Under the pieces are notes generated by a model, which saw only the letters and a program-made list of their open reading frames with translations, was not told where the DNA came from and ran no database searches. Positions 39,029-43,304 of a stretch of DNA of 43,304 bases are shown piece after piece. Source of the stretch: Myxococcales bacterium (lineage in GTDB: Bacteria; Myxococcota_A; Polyangia; Polyangiales; JAFGIB01); NCBI GenBank assembly GCA_028817905.1, contig JAPPOR010000984.1:1-43304 (forward strand), given 5' to 3'. Positions within the stretch are counted from its first letter, which is position 1, and the number at the start of each line of letters is the position of its first letter. A program made the position numbers and the translations under genes.

Positions 39029-39619
39029 CTATTGCGCTTCGAGATTCGTGAGCACGAACTGTAGGCGCATGCCGGTCAATGCATCCATACGTGCGGTTGC
39101 CCGTCCATTCGATACCGGCGCGTTTTCGTATTGCCACTTAGTATGCACGCTATCTTCGGCTCCTACGCGCGCGCCCACCGCGTACTCGTAGGCGATGGCG
39201 GGCTCACCCCATCCATCGGGCAAGGAGGCCATCGGCATCGACACCTCGACATAGTCCCCGTCCGGGGCGACGACGGCCGGGGACAGCACAAAGGTGGGTC
39301 CGATCGGTCGCTCGCTCTCTTCGTTGAAAAAGGCGGTCGTGATGGGTGCGGTCTTGAGGACGTACTCCGCAGCCTCCTCGATCGCACCGGCGGGGATCAC
39401 AACCCGTGGTCCCTCGGTCAGTTCCAGGCGTCCGCCAGCGCTGCCGATCAGGGCGTCGACACTGCCGCTGCCCGACTTGCTGACCGGGCTGACGGGTTTC
39501 GGGGCCGCCACTTCGCCGCCAGAGCTTGCGCTGGCCGCCGGCCGGGCTTCGCCGCCGCCGCACCCGAGGCCCGCGGCGACAGTTCCCATGATTGCCACAC
39601 TCCAAATGAATTTTTCCAT
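39029..39619 (-). CDS. Lipoprotein of unknown function
   Basis: ATG 39619 follows a strong AAGGGAGGG site by five bases and gives 196 residues; the upstream part of the frame is rejected. The signal peptide ends AAGLGC (Cys20), followed by a Gly/Ser/Ala linker. The mature domain contains GGRLELTEGPRVVIPAGAI, a pattern seen in surface beta-sandwich modules of the ZU5 kind, and ends MRLQFVLTNLEAQ. It is divergent from the DUF58 gene across 174 bases. Its function cannot be inferred. Confidence 0.7.
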   Translation of the reverse strand: MEKFIWSVAIMGTVAAGLGCGGGEARPAASASSGGEVAAPKPVSPVSKSGSGSVDALIGSAGGRLELTEGPRVVIPAGAIEEAAEYVLKTAPITTAFFNEESERPIGPTFVLSPAVVAPDGDYVEVSMPMASLPDGWGEPAIAYEYAVGARVGAEDSVHTKWQYENAPVSNGRATARMDALTGMRLQFVLTNLEAQ

Positions 39620-39762
39620 ACCACCCTCCCTTGGCGCGTACCTTCGCCTACGCGTCGCCATCGCCCAAAGGTTTTCGCAAGCCACGAAACGCGACATCAG
39701 TCCGTGGTCGACGGCTCACGCTTTCGCTCGCAGCATAGGTGTCCCGTGGCAAAATGAGAAGG

Positions 39763-39778
39763 ACCGCCGTTTGGCGGT
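39763..39778 (+). promoter_or_regulatory. Hairpin in the leader of the DUF58 gene
   Basis: ACCGCC GTTT GGCGGT is a perfect 6-bp stem with a 4-base loop, 15 bases before ATG 39794. The start has no clear Shine-Dalgarno sequence, so this stem may shape ribosome access or be an operator for the divergent promoters. Confidence 0.35.
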
Positions 39779-39793
39779 GTTCAAGAACCTAGC

Positions 39794-41110
39794 ATGGCCC
39801 CGCTTTTTCGCTTTCAGCTGTTGTCGCGCGTTCCGCGTGTGAGGCACGCCATCGGCGCGGTCGCCCGGTACTTCCCGTGGACGCCCCTGGGTGGGACGGC
39901 CGCCCTTTCCGCGGGCCTGGCAGTTCACCAGTTGGCTTATGGGCAGTTGGACTTCGTCTGGCTGGTGTTGGGACTCTCCTGTTTGGCCCTGTGTGTCCTG
40001 GCCGCACTGTGGGTTGTGCCCGTCGCGTTGTGGCTGCGTTTTCGGGACGATGGCGAGCAGACCCGCGAACACCTGCACCTCGAGACTGGCGTTCCTCGCG
40101 ATACCGGCTATCGCCTTCCTCGCTTGTCGTTGTTTCCGCTCGTGCAGGTCGAAGCCCGTTGGCTGTCGCCGCCGCTCGCAGACCTGTCGCTGCAATCGCT
40201 GGATGGGCAGCGCTCCGAGCATGCGGTCGCCTCCGATCGCGGCAAATATCAGCGCATAGAGCGGCGTTTGACGGTGCAGGACCCGTTCGGCTTGGCCCGC
40301 ATCCATATCGATCGTCCCGCGGCGCGTCCGGTGGACATGTTGCCCCGCCTTGGAGGCCTGAGCCGTCTGCCCAGCCTGTCATCGTTGGCCGCTGGTGACG
40401 AGCTGCCGCACCCCATGGGCCTCGCGGACGGCGACCGGCTTGAGCTTTCACCCTACGTTCCGGGGGATCCAGCGCGCTTCATTCACTGGAAGATCTTTGC
40501 GCGTACACGCAGTCTGAACGTGCGGCGTCCAGAGCGCGCGTTGTCGGTCGCGCGCCGCATGGCTGCGTTCTTTGTGCCGGGCGAGGATGACGATGCGACG
40601 GCTGCCCTGTGCCGCTTGGCGCTCGTTCGTGGCATGCTAGGAGAACAGTGGCGCTTTGGCACCAGCGCGCATCCAGAGGGCACCAGCGATCCCGCGGAAG
40701 CGATCGATCGCCTGCTGCGGACGTCGGGGGAGCGCGCGCGCGCCGCCGAGGGCCTTGCAGCATTCTTCAAAGAGGTCGAGCGAGGCGGGCCGGCTGCCCT
40801 TCTGGTCTTCGTGCCGCCGCGGGCGGGGCCGTGGCTTGCCCAGGTAGTCGCGGCCGCGGCCGCCCGCCGTTTGCGCGTGCTGATCGCCGTGGACACCCTC
40901 GCCGAAGCCGCGCCGCCTGGGCGTTTCGTTCGCCTGGCTCGCTTTTGGCTGCGCCCGCCTCGGGTCCGCGACACCACCCGCGAGGACCTCGCGACGGTGG
41001 TTGAAACGCTCCGACGGGCGGGTTGCGACGTAATGGTCTTCGATCGGCAGCGGGGCTCGATCCTGGCCGAGGGGCGCGGAGGGGCAAGTCCACGCGGGGT
41101 GGCGGCGTGA
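39794..41110 (+). CDS. DUF58 domain protein
   Basis: The 438-residue protein has two membrane segments (about 33-50 and 54-76) and then a soluble part. The family hallmark YVPGDPARFIHWKIFARTR begins at Tyr221, followed by LNVRRPE; a von Willebrand A-like Rossmann region follows. DUF58 proteins usually lie beside a MoxR-type ATPase and a transglutaminase-like membrane protein. The transglutaminase partner is present, with a four-base overlap (GTGA), but no MoxR gene is visible in the window. Proposed roles in assembly or maturation of cell-surface proteins are inference. Confidence 0.85.
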   Translation: MAPLFRFQLLSRVPRVRHAIGAVARYFPWTPLGGTAALSAGLAVHQLAYGQLDFVWLVLGLSCLALCVLAALWVVPVALWLRFRDDGEQTREHLHLETGVPRDTGYRLPRLSLFPLVQVEARWLSPPLADLSLQSLDGQRSEHAVASDRGKYQRIERRLTVQDPFGLARIHIDRPAARPVDMLPRLGGLSRLPSLSSLAAGDELPHPMGLADGDRLELSPYVPGDPARFIHWKIFARTRSLNVRRPERALSVARRMAAFFVPGEDDDATAALCRLALVRGMLGEQWRFGTSAHPEGTSDPAEAIDRLLRTSGERARAAEGLAAFFKEVERGGPAALLVFVPPRAGPWLAQVVAAAAARRLRVLIAVDTLAEAAPPGRFVRLARFWLRPPRVRDTTREDLATVVETLRRAGCDVMVFDRQRGSILAEGRGGASPRGVAA

Positions 41111-43266
41111 CGCGCTCAGAGTTGTGGATCCGGCTGTTGCGGGCACTCATCTATGCCGTCGCGGCCTATGTGGGCGTCTACCCGCTGGCGGTGCCCATGG
41201 TAGCCGCCTCAGCGGCTGCCGCCGCCGCCACCGGTGCCTTGCTAGGCTCGAGTGGGTTCGCCCATCAGCTCCGTCCTCGGGCGGTGGCATCCTTGCTAGG
41301 GCTTGGTCTGCTCGCAGGAGCGGGCCTCAGGACGCTGCTTGCGGGCAGTGAATTGGTTGCGACGGCCCTGGGGCCACTGTCCTTGCTACGGGTCTCTCAG
41401 GCGGCACAGGCGGTCCTGTGGGCGCTGTCCGTGGGATTTGGTCTGCGGGCTCTATCCGCTCGCTACGCGTTCTTGCGTGTCCTGGAGATCGGACTGGTGG
41501 GGGCTGCGTGCGCCCAGCCAGTCATTGCCCACCGGGGCGGCGCCATCAACCGTCCGTTCGAGCTCGCAGACGCGATCTTGGCGGTTGGTGGAGATCCCAC
41601 CGTGGCGTTTCTGGCGATCGGAACGGCGGCCACTGCCCTGGTCGTGACCTTGCTTCTGGGTGAGCGGCGCCCTCTGCGAGCGTTGCTGCAGGTTGCGCTC
41701 GTTGCGGGCCTGCTGGCGTTACTCGCCCGGGGTGCTCCGATGCCCGAGCCGAGCGCGGCGGGCTTGCTTTCCCCCGGCAAGGGCAAGCACGACGGCAGCA
41801 AGCGCAAGGGCAAGGGAGGTCAGGGCCAGTCTGACGGGGAGCGCCGCCGCGATGAGGAGCTGGAGTTCCGCGACAACTACGACAATAGCGGTAAGCAGGT
41901 GCCGCTCGCGGTTGTACTGCTCCACGATGACTATTCGCCTCCGAGCGGGATGTATTACTTTCGCCAGACCGCGTTCAGCCAATTCAACGGGCGTCGTCTT
42001 GTGATGGCGACCCGGGACGACGCGGATCGCGATGTGGCGCCGACCTTCGTCAGCGATCGCGTTGAGGTCGATGGGGTGGCGGGGCGCTCGGTGGACCGTC
42101 GGCCGCTCGCGACGACCGTGGCGCTGCTGGCCGATCACACACGGCCGTTTGCGCTCGAATCCCTGGTCGCGCTCGAACCCGCTCCGAACCACGATCCGGG
42201 TCGTTTTCGGCGAGTCTATCGCACCGAGTCCGCCGTCCTGGTCAGCGACTTTCGGGATTTGCTGTCGTTGTCGACCCGTGATCCCACATGGGAAGCGCCG
42301 CTCACGGAGCACTACTTGGGCCTGCCCGACGATGCGCGGTATGGCGAACTCGCCGACAAGATTATCGAGACACTGCCGTCCGGTCTGCGGTCGATGCCGG
42401 TGGCGCGGGCGTTGTCGGTGAGTCGCTACTTGAGTGAAGAGGGCATCTATAGCCTGCGAAGCAAGCACGCGGATGCCGAGGATCCCACTGCGGATTTCTT
42501 GTTTGGTGACCTGACCGGGTACTGCGTGCATTTTGCGCACGCCGCTGTGTACCTCATGCGCGCCATGGGCGTGCCAGCTCGGGTTGGCGCCGGCTATGTG
42601 ATAGAGGAGGCCGCGCGTCAGGGGGGCTCGGCGCTGCTGCTGACCGGCGCCAACGCGCACGCTTGGCCCGAGATCTACATCGACGGCGTCGGCTGGGTGG
42701 TTGCAGACGTTTCGCCGGAGCAGGCGCTCGACCCGCCGCCGCCGCCGCCTGACCCCGACTTGCAGCGCCTGCTGGGCGAGATGGCCCGCGGTCTGCGGCC
42801 GTTGCCGGCGACCGCAGACAACGTCTTGCAGCCCGTCGTGCACGTTGCGCGCGAGCTGTACGCGGCGCTGAGGGCCGGGGTTGTCTACGGGGTCCCCATC
42901 GTCTTGTTGATGTTCTATCTCGTGAAGCTGTGGCGCCGGCTGGCGCCGCGCTTCGGTCGTGAGCGAGCCCTGCCGCGGCTAGCCTACCGCGCCCAGTTGG
43001 ACCGACTGTCCGAGCTGTCGCTCCGGCGTAGCTACGGCGAATCGCGCGAGGCGTTTGCTGCGCGGGTTGCCGGGCGCTTCCCTGGGTTTTCGAAGCTGAC
43101 GGCGGTGCACGTGGCTGCCGCCTTTCGTCCCGAGGGCCAGGCTGTGGCCAGGAACGAACTGCGTCTTCTCGAGCGGGCAGCGCGGTCGGAGCTGTCGCGG
43201 GCCGCACCAAGTTGGCGAAGGGCGCTCGGATGGCTCACCCCCTGGTCGTTCTTGCTGTCCCGCTAA
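41107..43266 (+). CDS. Transglutaminase-like membrane protein (DUF3488/TgpA type)
   Basis: GTG 41107 overlaps the DUF58 stop and gives 719 residues. Six or so membrane segments fill residues 1-215, followed by a Lys/Gly-rich linker and an extracytoplasmic transglutaminase-like domain. The triad is Cys473 (GYCVHFAHA), His518 (NAHAWPEIY) and Asp534 (VVADVSPEQ). A Pro-rich stretch and a further membrane segment (about 594-612) precede a cytoplasmic tail. This matches TgpA-like proteins, which are likely proteases or transferases acting on surface proteins or peptidoglycan. Confidence 0.88.
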   Translation: MTRSELWIRLLRALIYAVAAYVGVYPLAVPMVAASAAAAAATGALLGSSGFAHQLRPRAVASLLGLGLLAGAGLRTLLAGSELVATALGPLSLLRVSQAAQAVLWALSVGFGLRALSARYAFLRVLEIGLVGAACAQPVIAHRGGAINRPFELADAILAVGGDPTVAFLAIGTAATALVVTLLLGERRPLRALLQVALVAGLLALLARGAPMPEPSAAGLLSPGKGKHDGSKRKGKGGQGQSDGERRRDEELEFRDNYDNSGKQVPLAVVLLHDDYSPPSGMYYFRQTAFSQFNGRRLVMATRDDADRDVAPTFVSDRVEVDGVAGRSVDRRPLATTVALLADHTRPFALESLVALEPAPNHDPGRFRRVYRTESAVLVSDFRDLLSLSTRDPTWEAPLTEHYLGLPDDARYGELADKIIETLPSGLRSMPVARALSVSRYLSEEGIYSLRSKHADAEDPTADFLFGDLTGYCVHFAHAAVYLMRAMGVPARVGAGYVIEEAARQGGSALLLTGANAHAWPEIYIDGVGWVVADVSPEQALDPPPPPPDPDLQRLLGEMARGLRPLPATADNVLQPVVHVARELYAALRAGVVYGVPIVLLMFYLVKLWRRLAPRFGRERALPRLAYRAQLDRLSELSLRRSYGESREAFAARVAGRFPGFSKLTAVHVAAAFRPEGQAVARNELRLLERAARSELSRAAPSWRRALGWLTPWSFLLSR

Positions 43267-43304
43267 CGACCTTGAGTCGGCGTTCTGTGGGCGTTTGCGT
43301 CAAG
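43267..43304. repeat. Dispersed inverted-repeat element, copy 3 (cut by window end)
   Basis: CGACCTTGAG begins one base after the transglutaminase TAA stop, and the 38 visible bases match copies 1 and 2 with about five differences from copy 1. Orientation is as copy 2. The right half lies outside the window. Confidence 0.75.

Overview
The window is GC-rich, densely packed chromosomal DNA, probably from a myxobacterium-like member of Myxococcota (formerly Deltaproteobacteria). Supporting this are the high GC content, many secreted lipoproteins including one with an Asp-Gly-Gly tail, proteobacterial-type RpoB/RpoC, and the coexistence of 2-oxoglutarate dehydrogenase with a ferredoxin-dependent 2-oxoacid oxidoreductase. 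This placement is inferred from gene content only; no 16S or phylogeny is available here. I see no phage, insertion sequence, plasmid function or CRISPR array.

Region 1 (1-12432, plus strand) is the classical information-processing cluster: 3' end of tuf, rpmG, tRNA-Trp, secE, nusG, rplK, rplA, rplJ, rplL, rpoB, rpoC. Genes are nearly contiguous, except for a 109-base rplJ-rplL gap and a 237-base rplL-rpoB spacer full of RNA hairpins. Region 2 (12433-26023, all minus strand) reads sucA, korA, korB, a small lipoprotein, a rhomboid-like membrane protein, a large lipoprotein, RNase R, and a secreted M23 peptidase with a degenerate lytic-transglycosylase-like domain. Its last gene converges on rpoC with no spacer.

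Region 3 (26024-29881) has a 658-base non-coding stretch upstream of sucA with a repeated, hairpin-forming motif, then a PilZ protein, a lipoprotein prolyl oligopeptidase and a DUF423 membrane protein. Region 4 (30034-34575, minus) is a four-gene ABC-2/GldG-type exporter operon (ATPase, permease, GldG-like protein, DUF4340 protein). Region 5 (34898-38845, minus) contains an extensin-like lipoprotein and a translationally coupled three-gene unit: two diverged paralogues of unknown function followed by a DyP-type heme peroxidase. Region 6 (39029-43266) has a lipoprotein divergent from a DUF58-transglutaminase pair.

The most novel signals are: (a) an 82-83 bp dispersed element with 9-bp perfect terminal inverted repeats, present in two full copies and one copy cut by the window end, each just downstream of a gene; (b) the DyP operon with its two paralogous partners; (c) the structured rplL-rpoB spacer; (d) the conserved hairpin motif upstream of sucA. 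Start codons were chosen from Shine-Dalgarno positions, overlaps and signal peptides; uncertain ones are flagged.
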